Source: Reclinomonas americana ATCC 50394
Taxonomy: Eukaryota > Jakobida > Jakobea > Jakobida
NCBI GenBank assembly: GCA_048213135.1
Contig: PS015010.1
Location: forward strand, 1,364,001 to 1,428,000
DNA: 64,000 nucleotides
Direction: 5' to 3'
The notes beneath the pieces were generated by a model. That model saw only the letters and a list, made by a program, of their open reading frames with translations. It ran no database searches and was not told where the DNA came from. The first letter of the stretch is position 1. Every line of letters starts with the position of its first letter. A program made the translations under genes and the position numbers. Of this stretch, positions 26,576-35,947 are shown in pieces.

Positions 26576-27616
26576 ATGAAATACCTGTTCACTCTCCTGT
26601 TACCGGCAGCAATGTTCTCCTGCAACAGCAATTCCGGCACAGCAACAACAACGCCTGCCACTGCCGACAGCAGCCTGTACAAAGAAATACAGACCGGCGG
26701 TATTAAAGTAATCACCATCAATACGCCTAAAGGGCCGTTCAAAGTATGGACGAAACGCGTGGGCAATAATCCCCGCATCAAGCTCCTGTTGCTGAATGGT
26801 GGACCCGGCGCCACGCATGAGTATTTTGAATGCTTCGAAAGCTTCCTGCCGCAGGAAGGCATTGAATTTATTTATTATGATCAGCTCGGTTGCGGTAACT
26901 CCGACAACCCGAAAGATACCAGCATGTGGGACCTCGGCCGTTTCGTGGAAGAAGTGGAGCAGGTACGTTCCGCGTTGCATCTTACCAAAGATAATTTTTA
27001 CCTGCTGGGACATTCCTGGGGAGGCATACTTGCCATGCAATACGCCCTCAAATACCAGGACAACCTGAAAGGTCTCATCATCAGCAATATGATGAGCAGT
27101 TGTCCGGATTATGGGAAATATGCACAGGAAGTACTCTCCAAACAGTTTGATCCCAAAGTACTGGATACCATCCGCCAGATCGAGGCGAAAAAAGATTTCG
27201 ACAATCCCAAATACATGGAGTTGCTGATGCCGCATTTTTATGCCAAACATATTCTTCGCCTGCCACCTGAAGAATGGCCTGAACCTGTGAACCGCTCCTT
27301 CGCTAAAATGAATCACTCCCTCTATGTAACCATGCAGGGGCCCAGCGAATTTGGTATTGGGGGTAATCTCATCAATTGGGACATCAAGTCACAATTACCC
27401 AATATTAAAGTACCTACCCTTACCATTGGCGGTCAGCACGATACTATGGACCCCGAACATATGAAATGGATGAGTACGCAGGTGCAGAAAGGTGATTATG
27501 TGTATTGCCCCAATGGCAGCCATATGGACATGTACGATGACCAGGTACATTATTTCCCCGGATTGATAAAGTTCATTAAATCGGTGGACGATGGTTCTTT
27601 TAAAGGAAGCAGGTAG
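26576..27616 (+). CDS. Proline iminopeptidase-like alpha/beta hydrolase lipoprotein
   Basis: The product has 346 residues. Residues 1-16 are a lipoprotein signal with a lipobox AMFSC, so it is probably anchored in the outer or inner membrane facing the periplasm. The hydrolase domain has the oxyanion motif NGGPGATHEYF (about 75), YYDQLGCGNSD (about 101), the nucleophile Ser147 in GHSWGG, and a late GSHMDM with the probable catalytic His. These are features of the S33 peptidases, which release N-terminal proline from short peptides. It groups with the esterase and S10 peptidase downstream as a peptide-scavenging set. Confidence 0.88.
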   Translation: MKYLFTLLLPAAMFSCNSNSGTATTTPATADSSLYKEIQTGGIKVITINTPKGPFKVWTKRVGNNPRIKLLLLNGGPGATHEYFECFESFLPQEGIEFIYYDQLGCGNSDNPKDTSMWDLGRFVEEVEQVRSALHLTKDNFYLLGHSWGGILAMQYALKYQDNLKGLIISNMMSSCPDYGKYAQEVLSKQFDPKVLDTIRQIEAKKDFDNPKYMELLMPHFYAKHILRLPPEEWPEPVNRSFAKMNHSLYVTMQGPSEFGIGGNLINWDIKSQLPNIKVPTLTIGGQHDTMDPEHMKWMSTQVQKGDYVYCPNGSHMDMYDDQVHYFPGLIKFIKSVDDGSFKGSR

Positions 27617-27619
27617 GAA

Positions 27620-27654
27620 GAGATAGGATACCAGATGCGAGATCACGGATAACG
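27620..27654 (+). repeat. Heptad-periodic tract after S33 peptidase gene
   Basis: Five units of 7 bases, most beginning with GAT (for example GATACCA then GATGCGA), start 3 bases after the stop codon. Confidence 0.75.
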
Positions 27655-27663
27655 GAGCTTCTT

Positions 27664-27691
27664 TACTTTATCATTTTGACTTTTGAATTTT
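27664..27691 (+). repeat. Heptad-periodic T-rich tract next to rnpB
   Basis: Four units of 7 bases of the form NNNTTTW (for example GACTTTT then GAATTTT). It sits at the 3' end of rnpB, which is on the minus strand. Confidence 0.65.
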
Positions 27692-27696
27692 TAAAA

Positions 27697-28051
27697 TCTA
27701 TCAGCCTGTAAGCCGGATTCTGTTTCCCGCCGTGGCGGGAAGGTTATCATTTATCTGGCCGCACCATTACTGGTACGATCTGGCTGCCTACCCTCCGGCA
27801 TCGGGCGAGTAGCCCTCAGGCGCCGGTATACATGGCATTGCAGCACACAAGGTTTACCCTCCCGGTATGTTACCATACCGCGACGTGAGCTCTTACCTCA
27901 CGTTTTCACCCTGGCCACTTGCGTGGTGGTAATTTTCTGTGGCACTCTCTCCCCGGCGGTTGCCGGGACCGGCGCTTAACCGGTGTGTTACTCTGTGCTG
28001 TCCGGACTTTCCTCTCCCTGTTTACACAGGCAGCGATAACCCGGCTGATAG
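27697..28051 (-). ncRNA. rnpB: RNase P RNA
   Basis: About 355 nucleotides on the minus strand carry the conserved parts of a bacterial type A RNase P RNA: GAGGAAAGTCCGGAC near the 5' end, GAGAGTGCCACAGAAA (J5/15-like and P15 area), AGGGTGAAA followed by GGTAAGAGCTC, and the 3' GGCTTACAGGCTG that pairs with the 5' end. It is the catalytic RNA that trims tRNA 5' leaders. Confidence 0.96.
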
Positions 28052-28055
28052 GCTG

Positions 28056-28063
28056 CAAAGGTA
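28056..28063 (-). promoter_or_regulatory. -7 element of rnpB promoter
   Basis: On the minus strand this reads TACCTTTG, an exact match to TAnnTTTG, ending about 5 bases before the predicted 5' end of the RNA. A -33 TTG is not evident. Confidence 0.6.
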
Positions 28064-28139
28064 CTGTTTTAACCGGGGAATAGATGTCCTGAATTGACTA
28101 CCCTTCTTATTCGTAAATTGCAGGCAGCAATCACACGTC

Positions 28140-28964
28140 ATGAAGAAAAGTATACTCTGCCTTTCTCTGGTTTTCAGCCTGTACAGCAGTTTCGCCGGTA
28201 AGATCGATACCCTCTGGGTAGAAAGTGCCGCTATGCATAAAACCGTACCCGCAGTTGTGATCGTACCCGATGACTATGCAACTACGCCAACCCGTTATCC
28301 CGTATTGTACCTGCTTCACGGCGCCGGTGGCGATTATAAGAACTGGCTGGCCATTGATACCGGTCTGGCCCGTTATGCCGATATGTACCATATCATTATC
28401 GTTTGTCCTGATGGCGGCAATACCAGTTGGTACTTCGACAGCCCGGTTGACAGTACCATGCGTTACGACACCTATGTGAGCAGCGAACTGGTAACCGCAG
28501 TAGACCGGCAGTACCGTACCCAGGCCGTACGAAAAAAAAGGGCCATCGCCGGGCTCAGCATGGGCGGACATGGCGCACTGTACCTGGCCATCCGTCACCC
28601 CGGAATATGGGCAGCCGCCGGCAGCATGAGCGGCGGTGTGGACATACGACCGTTTCCGAAAAACTGGGACATCGCTTTAAGGCTTGGGACTATTGACAGC
28701 AATCCATCCAACTGGGAAACGCATACCGTCATCAACATGATCTCCCGGTTGAAAGAACAACGCCTTGCCGTTATTTTTGATTGCGGCATCGATGATTTTT
28801 TCCTCCGGGTGAACCGCGACCTTCATGAAAAAATGCTGCGACTCGGCATCCCCCACGATTATATAGAAAGACCCGGTGCGCATAACCGTGCTTACTGGAA
28901 AAATGCACTCCCCTATCAGCTGGTATTTTTTGCTCGTGTTTTCGAACAGGCAGCCGGGCGGTAA
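28140..28964 (+). CDS. Secreted esterase, S-formylglutathione hydrolase-like fold
   Basis: The product has 274 residues with a signal peptide (1-19, ending SFAG). It is an alpha/beta hydrolase of the D-type esterase group: YLLHGAGGDYKNW (oxyanion region), nucleophile Ser140 in GLSMGG, a probable Asp in FDCGIDD and a probable His in GAHNRAYW. Relatives include tributyrin and feruloyl esterases and antigen-85-like proteins. The natural ester is unknown. Confidence 0.88.
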   Translation: MKKSILCLSLVFSLYSSFAGKIDTLWVESAAMHKTVPAVVIVPDDYATTPTRYPVLYLLHGAGGDYKNWLAIDTGLARYADMYHIIIVCPDGGNTSWYFDSPVDSTMRYDTYVSSELVTAVDRQYRTQAVRKKRAIAGLSMGGHGALYLAIRHPGIWAAAGSMSGGVDIRPFPKNWDIALRLGTIDSNPSNWETHTVINMISRLKEQRLAVIFDCGIDDFFLRVNRDLHEKMLRLGIPHDYIERPGAHNRAYWKNALPYQLVFFARVFEQAAGR

Positions 28965-29026
28965 ATGTTAAACGGTTGTTAGTTGCACGGAATTAATGGA
29001 CCGTAATCAGTAATTTAGCCCCGCCG

Positions 29027-30130
29027 ATGAAAAAAATAATATTCATTTTCTGTCTTCCTGTTTTCCTGCTGCACTCCGCCGCGATGGCGCAGTCTGCCAA
29101 CTCCGGTCTTAAAAAAGACATGGATGAGATCATGATGAAACAGGCCATGGTGTTTATTGATAATGGCAAGCCCGATGAGGCGATCGGTATGCTGAAGACA
29201 CTTCAGAAAAAGTATCCTGCCAATCCCGAATACCCTTACGAGATCGCTTATGCCCGGTATGTAAAAAAACAATACCCGCAGTCGGTAGCCATACTGGAGA
29301 AACTGGTACAGCAACCCGGCGCTTTTGGGAGGATGTACCATTTGCTGGGCAACTGCTACGATATCCTCGGCGACAGGAATAAAGCAGTGGATACCTATGA
29401 AAAAGGTATGGAACTTTTCCCCCATACCGGTCCTTTGTACCTGGAGATGGGCATCATCAGCCAGGCAAAAAAAGAACTGTACAATGCCCTGTGGTACTAC
29501 GAACGTGGAATAGAGGCTGACCCTATGTTTGCGTCCAACTATTACCGTGCTTCCAAACTGTATTTCACCTCCATTGAAAAAGTGTGGGGCATGATCTATG
29601 GTGAAATATTCCTGAACCTCGAACGCAATACACAACGCACCGCCGAGATCAGTAAATGGATGTATGAAACCTACAGAACACAAATACAACTGGTGAACGA
29701 TACCGGCATTGTGCTCAACTTCAGCCAGAATGCCTGGATCGATGGCCCCGGCCTGAAAAAAGACACCGGGGTAAAGAAGATCCCTTTTGGTACTGGTGTG
29801 TACCAGCCATTACTGAAGGCTGCTATCGCCGGTGAAAAGAAGATCGACCTGGAAGCGCTCTGCCGCATACGTACCCGTTTTCTCGACCAGTATTTCAAAA
29901 CAGAGACTTATCTCTCCTATCCTAATGTATTGTTTGATTACCAGTACAAAGTCTTCAAAGCCGGGCAACTGGATGCCTATAATCACTGGATATTGCTGGA
30001 TGAACAAAGCCCGGAGTTTAAAAAATGGATAGCCGCCAATGCCTCGCAATGGGACAAATTTATGAGCTGGTTCCGCGACAATACCATGTCCTTAGACGAT
30101 AAATACAAATTTTACAGGAAACAGTACTGA
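29027..30130 (+). CDS. Secreted TPR protein
   Basis: The product has 367 residues. After a signal peptide (1-21, ending AMAQ) there are four or so TPR-like helical pairs (about 40-200; for example NGKPDEAIGMLKTLQKKYP-type units and AVDTYEKGMELFP). The C-terminal half (about 215-367) is not recognised and has a helical, aromatic-rich look. TPR proteins of this kind act as scaffolds. No partner is evident apart from the neighbouring hydrolase genes on the same strand. Confidence 0.82.
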   Translation: MKKIIFIFCLPVFLLHSAAMAQSANSGLKKDMDEIMMKQAMVFIDNGKPDEAIGMLKTLQKKYPANPEYPYEIAYARYVKKQYPQSVAILEKLVQQPGAFGRMYHLLGNCYDILGDRNKAVDTYEKGMELFPHTGPLYLEMGIISQAKKELYNALWYYERGIEADPMFASNYYRASKLYFTSIEKVWGMIYGEIFLNLERNTQRTAEISKWMYETYRTQIQLVNDTGIVLNFSQNAWIDGPGLKKDTGVKKIPFGTGVYQPLLKAAIAGEKKIDLEALCRIRTRFLDQYFKTETYLSYPNVLFDYQYKVFKAGQLDAYNHWILLDEQSPEFKKWIAANASQWDKFMSWFRDNTMSLDDKYKFYRKQY

Positions 30131-30179
30131 CGGTTTGCCACCCCGCCGCATTTGTTGTATTTTACCGTTATAAAACAAC

Positions 30180-31694
30180 TTGCTTATGCGGATCCTCTTC
30201 TTCCTGCTGCTGCTTACTACCGTTAATGCCTATACGCAAAATGCGAAAACAGAAATACCTGTCCCAAAAAATGACCCTATCCCCGCGGGAATAACCGCCG
30301 TGATCACAAAGGGCAGCGTTACACTGCTGAACGGCCAGAAACTGGCGTATACCGCTCATACCGGGTACCTTGACCTGAAGAATGATACCGGCAAACTGAT
30401 CGCTAAAGTCTTTTTTACTTATTACAGAAAAGACGGTGAAGACCCTGCCAAAAGGCCCGTGTGCTTTACTTTCAATGGTGGTCCCGGCTCTTCTTCGGTA
30501 TGGCTGCATATGGGCGGACTGGGTCCCAAACGTGTAGCCCTGCTCAATGATGGCACCGCCCCCCCGCCGCCTTACCAGGTCATCAACAATGAATATACCT
30601 GGCTCGACAAAACTGATCTTGTTTTCATCGATCCCGTTGCCACCGGGTACAGTCGTGCCGCCAGCGGTGAAAGCCCCAAACAATTCCATGGTTATACAGA
30701 AGACATACAAAGTGTGGCTTCTTTCATCCGCAGTTTCCTGTCGAAGTATGAACGCTGGTCGTCGCCCAAATTCCTTGCAGGTGAAAGCTATGGTACCACA
30801 CGTGCCGCTGGGCTTTCCAAATTCCTTACCGACAATTACCGGCTTTACATCAACGGTATATTGCTGATATCTCCCGTGCTCAATTTCGGCACCAACGATT
30901 ATTATCCCGGTAATGACCTGCCCCGTGCCCTGTTCCTGCCCAGCTATACCGCCGCGGCCTGGTATCATAAAAAACTCGCCCCGACCCTGCAGGTCAACCT
31001 GCAGCAGGCTTTAAAGGAAAGCGAGAGCTTCGCTATGAATGAGTATGCACTGGCATTATTAAAGGGCGGCTGGCTGAGTGATACGGAAAAAGAAAAGATC
31101 GCGGAAAGGATGAGTTACCTCACCGGGCTGGATAAAGATTACATACTGCGGGCCAATTTAAGGGTGGATGAAAGCCGCTTTTATAAAGAATTGCGGAGAA
31201 AAGATGGCCTGGCCATAGGCAGGCTGGATGCCCGTTTTACCGGCCGCAATTATGACGATGCCGGGGAATCGGTAGACTTTGACCCTTCCTTTACCAATAT
31301 CGACGGACCCTTCACCAGCGCCATGAACGATTATTTTCAGCGTGACCTGAATTTCAAAGAAGAAAAGCCCTATAACATTTTCGGTAATGTATACCCCTGG
31401 AATTACAGCAATGTGCAGAACCAGTTCCTCAACGTGGCGGAAAGTCTCCGCGACGCCATGAATAAGAACACCCACCTGAAAGTATACGTGGGAAGCGGGT
31501 ATTATGATTTTGCCACGCCTTATTTTACGGCGGAATATGATTTGGAACATATGTTTCTCCGGCCTGAATTAAGAAAGAATGTTAAACATTATTTCTATGA
31601 ATCTGGACATATGTACTACATCCACAAGCCTTCCATGGTCCAGTTTAAAAAGGATGTAGACAGCTTCTTCGACTGGAGCAGTAATGTGAAGTAG
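30180..31694 (+). CDS. S10 serine carboxypeptidase
   Basis: The product has 504 residues with a signal peptide (1-19). It is a serine carboxypeptidase-like protein that removes C-terminal residues from peptides at acidic to neutral pH. Visible motifs are FNGGPGSSSVW (about 98-108), catalytic Ser203 in GESYGT, Asp443 in YYDFATP and His477 in ESGHM, in the order expected for S10. Bacterial S10 enzymes are normally periplasmic or outer-membrane associated. Confidence 0.94.
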   Translation: MLMRILFFLLLLTTVNAYTQNAKTEIPVPKNDPIPAGITAVITKGSVTLLNGQKLAYTAHTGYLDLKNDTGKLIAKVFFTYYRKDGEDPAKRPVCFTFNGGPGSSSVWLHMGGLGPKRVALLNDGTAPPPPYQVINNEYTWLDKTDLVFIDPVATGYSRAASGESPKQFHGYTEDIQSVASFIRSFLSKYERWSSPKFLAGESYGTTRAAGLSKFLTDNYRLYINGILLISPVLNFGTNDYYPGNDLPRALFLPSYTAAAWYHKKLAPTLQVNLQQALKESESFAMNEYALALLKGGWLSDTEKEKIAERMSYLTGLDKDYILRANLRVDESRFYKELRRKDGLAIGRLDARFTGRNYDDAGESVDFDPSFTNIDGPFTSAMNDYFQRDLNFKEEKPYNIFGNVYPWNYSNVQNQFLNVAESLRDAMNKNTHLKVYVGSGYYDFATPYFTAEYDLEHMFLRPELRKNVKHYFYESGHMYYIHKPSMVQFKKDVDSFFDWSSNVK

Positions 31695-31858
31695 TGCAGC
31701 TTAAAAAGATAAACAAACGTGCAATCCCTGTGGCATTGCCGGTATAACTGTGGTCAATTTTACGCAACAATCCTCCCTAAAACATACCGCACCACCTTTT
31801 GGCATCATTTTTTCAGTAGGTATAGAAACGATTCTTAACACATTTAAAATACCTGACT

Positions 31859-32299
31859 ATGAAAAAATTATTTGCCACTGCCATCATTATGGCCCTGTTC
31901 TCCACCATCCTGGTATCGTGCAGTAAAAACGACGATGATAATAATACTACCAGCACCCCTGTAGCCACCATCATGGGCTCCGGAACCTGGACGGTAAGTT
32001 CTTTCAGTGACCATGGCACCAACAGGACCGCCGAGTTCGCCGGTTATACTTTTACGTATGAAGGGGCTGGATATACGGCCGCCATACTGGCAAGCGTAGT
32101 TACCAATGGTACATGGGGCACCACTACTACCGACGGCCAGGAAAGGGTTCAGCTGGATTATGGTACGACCGCCCCGCTGAGCGCCCTCAAAAACGACTGG
32201 AAGGTTGCCGGTAAAACGACTACGGATGTACAATTGGTAGATGTGGACGCATCGGGAACGCTCAACTACCAGCTGACGATCTCGAGGATCGTTCGCTAA
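31859..32299 (+). CDS. Small lipoprotein, unknown function
   Basis: The product has 146 residues. A lipobox (ILVSC at about residue 21) follows a hydrophobic signal, then an Asp/Asn/Thr-rich linker, typical of Bacteroidota lipoproteins. The remaining 110 residues look like one small beta-barrel (GTWTVSSFSDHG is like the start of lipocalin-type lipoproteins). A terminator follows at 32329-32356. Confidence 0.78.
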   Translation: MKKLFATAIIMALFSTILVSCSKNDDDNNTTSTPVATIMGSGTWTVSSFSDHGTNRTAEFAGYTFTYEGAGYTAAILASVVTNGTWGTTTTDGQERVQLDYGTTAPLSALKNDWKVAGKTTTDVQLVDVDASGTLNYQLTISRIVR

Positions 32300-32328
32300 A
32301 GAGATTAAAGAAAATGTAAACCATGTCA

Positions 32329-32356
32329 GGCGTACCAAAACAGGTACGCCTTTTTT
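32329..32356. terminator. Intrinsic terminator
   Basis: An 8-bp perfect stem (GGCGTACC at 32329-32336 and GGTACGCC at 32343-32350) with a 6-base loop is followed by six T. It ends the lipoprotein transcript and lies against the 3' end of the convergent racemase gene. Confidence 0.9.
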
Positions 32357-32360
32357 ATGC

Positions 32361-33053
32361 TCAGGACATAGCGAAATCGACTGCCGCTTCCGCGTGTATA
32401 AAGGCCGTATCGAATACAGGGATCTCACAATCTTCCTGTTTAATAAGGATGGGTATTTCGGTGCAGCCGAGAATAACGCCCTGCGCTCCTTTAGCAGCAA
32501 GTATTTCTATAATGGAAAGGAATTCCCTCTTTCGTTCGGGCAGGAATATGCCTTTCCCGAATTCATTGTAAATGCAGGTATTGATGAATTCAATTTCTTT
32601 TTCACCGGGAATGATTACGTCTATTCCATGCCTGATGAGCCTGTCGCGGTAAAAATCCATCTGCATCGTGTATTTCGTGCCCAGCAATGCCACTTTATGC
32701 AGGGCTTTTGCTTTGATCTTGCGGGCAACCGCATCGGCAATATGTATCAGCGGTACATTAATCACGGCTTCCACCCTTTCGGCAATGTTGTGCATGGTAT
32801 TGGCACCAATCATAATACTATCGGCACCGGCTTTTTCCAGCGCCCGGGCCACATCACACATGATCGATGCAATACCATCCCAGTCATGCTTTTCCGTCAG
32901 TTCCTTTATCTCCGCGAAATTCACCGACCAGGTCAGCACTTTGGCGGAAGACACGCCACCCAGCCTGGCGTTCACCATTTCATTCATCAGTTTATAATAA
33001 TCCATGGTGGAATACCAGGTTATACCACCGATCAATCCGATTGTTTTCATCAA
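32361..33053 (-). CDS. Aspartate/glutamate racemase family protein
   Basis: The product has 230 residues. It has the N-terminal GLIGGITWYSTMDYY motif of the Asp/Glu racemase superfamily and the second catalytic Cys in LGCTEIP (about 187). At the first catalytic site the usual Cys of the CNT motif is Ala (GANTMHN, about 82). Members without the first Cys, such as E. coli YgeA (Thr at that site), have restricted stereospecific activity, so this is probably not a normal two-base racemase. It overlaps the upstream thioredoxin-like gene by ATGA, giving translational coupling. Confidence 0.9.
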   Translation of the reverse strand: MMKTIGLIGGITWYSTMDYYKLMNEMVNARLGGVSSAKVLTWSVNFAEIKELTEKHDWDGIASIMCDVARALEKAGADSIMIGANTMHNIAERVEAVINVPLIHIADAVARKIKAKALHKVALLGTKYTMQMDFYRDRLIRHGIDVIIPGEKEIEFINTCIYNEFGKGIFLPERKREFLSIIEILAAKGAQGVILGCTEIPILIKQEDCEIPVFDTAFIHAEAAVDFAMS

Positions 33054-33601
33054 TGTGCTTTGTTTTTGCTGAAACGGGCCGATATGATGTCGAGTTCTTT
33101 CTTACCGAGCCGGGTCGTCTTTTTCAGGATATCGATAAACGCCGCCACTTCTTCTTCACTCGCCGGGCAACCGATATTCTGATGGGTCACTTTACCGTCG
33201 GGCCCTTTTGATTTCATCCGGGAATCGAACAGCAGTTCGCCTTTCGCATCCAGTACCGCCCAGAACGGCAGTCCCTGTTCTTTTCCTCCATACTTTGTTT
33301 TAATAGCATCCCCACCCGGGTTTTCAAGGTCTTTCTTATCCTTGCTCTCTTCTACCGTGAGGTGTTCGATCACAAAGTTATCGTCAAAATATTTCTTTAC
33401 CAGCGGATCATTCAGCGAGTTGTCCATTTTATGGCACCAGCCGCACCAGGAGGCGTGAAAGATCAGTATTATTTTCTTCTTCTCTTTTTGGGCTTTGGAA
33501 ACGGCCGTTTGTATTACTTTATCGGCAGGCAGCACTTTCGTTTGTGCGCCGGCGTTATACAACAGGAAGGATGCCAGCAGCAGTAAGGTGGTATGTTTCA
33601 T
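33050..33601 (-). CDS. Secreted thioredoxin-like protein
   Basis: The product has 183 residues with a signal peptide (1-19, ending AGAQ). The thioredoxin fold has CGWC at residues 53-56 (HASWCGWCHKM), as in DUF255/thioredoxin_7 type proteins rather than the WCGPC of TlpA. It probably reduces or isomerises disulfides in the periplasm. The stop overlaps the racemase start by four bases. Confidence 0.9.
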   Translation of the reverse strand: MKHTTLLLLASFLLYNAGAQTKVLPADKVIQTAVSKAQKEKKKIILIFHASWCGWCHKMDNSLNDPLVKKYFDDNFVIEHLTVEESKDKKDLENPGGDAIKTKYGGKEQGLPFWAVLDAKGELLFDSRMKSKGPDGKVTHQNIGCPASEEEVAAFIDILKKTTRLGKKELDIISARFSKNKAH

Positions 33602-33701
33602 GTCGGTTATTTTTTAAGCTAAAGTAGAACGCAGGAAGCGCTGTTGAATTGCCCGCGGTCTTTGTTTAACATTTCTTTACCACATCGGCGGTAATCATCA
33701 A

Positions 33702-34928
33702 CTACAGGTTTTCCTGTGGAATGGCTTCCACCCATTTCACCAGGTCTGCATTGCCTTTTACATTAGCCGCGGTCCAGCGCAGGTTGAAGAGACCGCCCAT
33801 GAGTACCTTTACATCTGTATATCCTTTTTCTGATAATTTTTTCGCGGCTGTAAATGCTTCTTTGCTGCTGCCAAAGGCGTATACGACCAGGGTTGACGAC
33901 AGGCCGGCGGCGGAAGGCAGCGGGGCTCCAGCTTCCAGTTGAGCCAAAGGAAAATGAATTGCACCTCTTATGCGGCCGATATTCCGCCAGGTCTCTTTGT
34001 GCCGGCCTTCATACTCTGTACTGTCGCGTACATCAACGAATATAAGTTCCTTGCTCGACTGCAGGAGACGGTTCAGTTCCGGCGAAGTAATAGTACTGAA
34101 AGAAGCCGGGGATATATAAGTTCCCGGATCGCATTTCAGCAGCGTTTTATCTGTAAGCAGGTAACGGTCTATACCTTCCAGCAGTACAGATACATTCGGA
34201 TAGCCTTGCTCCTTCAGCCAGGCAGCGGCTTTCGATGCTTCATCGCCATAGATATCCACCACTACAATATCTTTTTCTTTTGGCAACCGGCTGCGTGGTG
34301 ATATGGGAAGATCGTTCAGCGGAATGTGTACAGAACGGGCGAAACGGCCATAAGCATCCACTTTGGCGTCGCCGGTAATGTGGTTGTAGGAAGAGTCTGA
34401 CCGCACATCGAGAATAAGCAGGTTGCCGGTATTCTTTTTAATGCGATCGCAAAGCGCTGCCGGGGGAATGACCTTATAGCCTACCTGTGTAATGATCAGT
34501 TGCTGCAGGCAATCATCTTTATAAAATTGCCGGAGGCCGGTAACACCGCCATTTACATTGAACACTTTTTTAAACCCGCTGTCTGCCAGCATTTTGGACG
34601 CTCTTCGGCTGCGCTGGCTGTGCGAACAATACACAAATATGGGTTTATCCTTGTAAGCGTTGAGTTCTCCCAACCGGCTTCCCAGTTCCCTTACATTGAT
34701 GTTGGAAGCACCCCTCAACCGCCCCAGGTTATATCCCGCCGAAGAAGAAGTGTCTTCATATTCTCCCTTCGACCGCACGTCAAGCAGGAGGTAGCCCGGG
34801 TTGGCATTCAGTTGTTGGCAGAGTTCCTGCGGAAAAACGGTTTTGAAGAGTACATTATCATTTTTATACTGTGCCAGTCCCGACAGGCAAAGGCACAGCA
34901 AAAGAGGAAGGCAAGTTATTTTTTTCAT
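33702..34928 (-). CDS. Triple rhodanese-domain secreted protein
   Basis: The product has 408 residues. The ATG at 34928 is preferred because it begins a clean signal peptide (MKKITCLPLLLCLCLSGLAQ); an upstream ATG at 34997 would add 23 residues. Three rhodanese folds follow, at about 25-130, 150-260 and 275-385, each with its LLDVRS/ILDVRS/FVDVRD strand. Only the first has a catalytic-loop Cys (YCSHSQRSRR). In the second the loop is DIYGDEASK and in the third AFGSSKEA, so these two are probably non-catalytic and may bind ligands or partners. Confidence 0.9.
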   Translation of the reverse strand: MKKITCLPLLLCLCLSGLAQYKNDNVLFKTVFPQELCQQLNANPGYLLLDVRSKGEYEDTSSSAGYNLGRLRGASNINVRELGSRLGELNAYKDKPIFVYCSHSQRSRRASKMLADSGFKKVFNVNGGVTGLRQFYKDDCLQQLIITQVGYKVIPPAALCDRIKKNTGNLLILDVRSDSSYNHITGDAKVDAYGRFARSVHIPLNDLPISPRSRLPKEKDIVVVDIYGDEASKAAAWLKEQGYPNVSVLLEGIDRYLLTDKTLLKCDPGTYISPASFSTITSPELNRLLQSSKELIFVDVRDSTEYEGRHKETWRNIGRIRGAIHFPLAQLEAGAPLPSAAGLSSTLVVYAFGSSKEAFTAAKKLSEKGYTDVKVLMGGLFNLRWTAANVKGNADLVKWVEAIPQENL

Positions 34929-35071
34929 GGCGGCAGTTTGTATAATGAAGATAAACAATATAAGAGGAATGCGGGACGGGATGGGATAAGTGGTCAATAT
35001 GCAAATGCGAAGATTACTCAGTATGAAAATTTTACTGACTCACTTCTTCCTGTCATGATCACACAGTTTTT

Positions 35072-35099
35072 TAATTTTGATTTTTTATTTTTGACTTTA
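35072..35099 (+). repeat. Heptad-periodic T-rich tract before DUF2452-like gene
   Basis: Four contiguous 7-base units (TAATTTT, GATTTTT, then TATTTTT and GACTTTA) end two bases before the ATG at 35102, so this tract also forms the leader of that gene. Confidence 0.7.
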
Positions 35100-35101
35100 T
35101 C

Positions 35102-35890
35102 ATGATCACAGCCTATAACTTCATCGCTTCCTGGCAACTTTTTCCTGAAAAAGGTACGTATGAGTCGGGAGAGCGGCCCAAATCCGGCGTATATAAAATA
35201 GAGGGGGCCGACAACAGGAAGGAACTGAAGATCAGCAAAAACTGGGTAACCCTCAGCAACCAGGCTTTTGATGCTTCCTATGCACTGGTGGCCGATGGAG
35301 AAAAACATCATTTTGAAGACAGCGACCTCGCCGACAGGGTGCAGACCATCTTTACCGACGCCATCAACTTTACCGTTCATTTCTTTAAACAGGATGAAGT
35401 GGTGATGGAAGTGTCGCATTTATTGCTGCCCAATGGCTACCTCAGTGTTACGGAAAAAGGTACCACCGCCGATGGCAAGCCCTTCATCAATACCGAGATC
35501 TATCACAAACAAATGAGTGTCCTCCCCTATGCCGCTTCTGTATCGGGAGCCGTTATCAAACCTACGGAGGAAGGTGTGATCAGGCACAAGGCATTAACGG
35601 CCATGGAAGAGCAGACGAACATGCAACTGGAGCAGATCCGCAAGCAGATTGAATTGCTGGCCCTTCAGGCACAGGAGATACAGGCCCGCAAGGAACTCTC
35701 AATGATCATCTACAACGCCAAACTCAGTTTCGCACCGGTGATCGGCACCATCTACTATCTTTACGAAAAAACAGACAGTACCCATTTTGTATCAATGGTA
35801 AGCCCGAAAGAATGGGGAGGCAAAGGCCCCTACAGGCAGTTTGTGGCACAGGTAAAGCTGCTGGCCGATCATACCTGGGTGGAAGTATAA
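35102..35890 (+). CDS. DUF2452-like cytoplasmic protein
   Basis: The product has 262 residues and no signal peptide. Residues 1-155 are a beta-rich domain (FIASWQLFPEKGTYESGERP, then ISKNWVTLSNQAF). Residues about 160-262 resemble DUF2452: a helix with RKQIELLALQAQEI, then YLYEKTDSTHFVSMVSP and KLLADHTW at the end. The function of DUF2452 is not known to me. The assignment rests on remembered family pattern. Confidence 0.75.
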   Translation: MITAYNFIASWQLFPEKGTYESGERPKSGVYKIEGADNRKELKISKNWVTLSNQAFDASYALVADGEKHHFEDSDLADRVQTIFTDAINFTVHFFKQDEVVMEVSHLLLPNGYLSVTEKGTTADGKPFINTEIYHKQMSVLPYAASVSGAVIKPTEEGVIRHKALTAMEEQTNMQLEQIRKQIELLALQAQEIQARKELSMIIYNAKLSFAPVIGTIYYLYEKTDSTHFVSMVSPKEWGGKGPYRQFVAQVKLLADHTWVEV

Positions 35891-35947
35891 AAGCGCTTAT
35901 GTAATCGGGTTTATTTTGTCATCTTCAGCATAACCAAAACCAACAGC

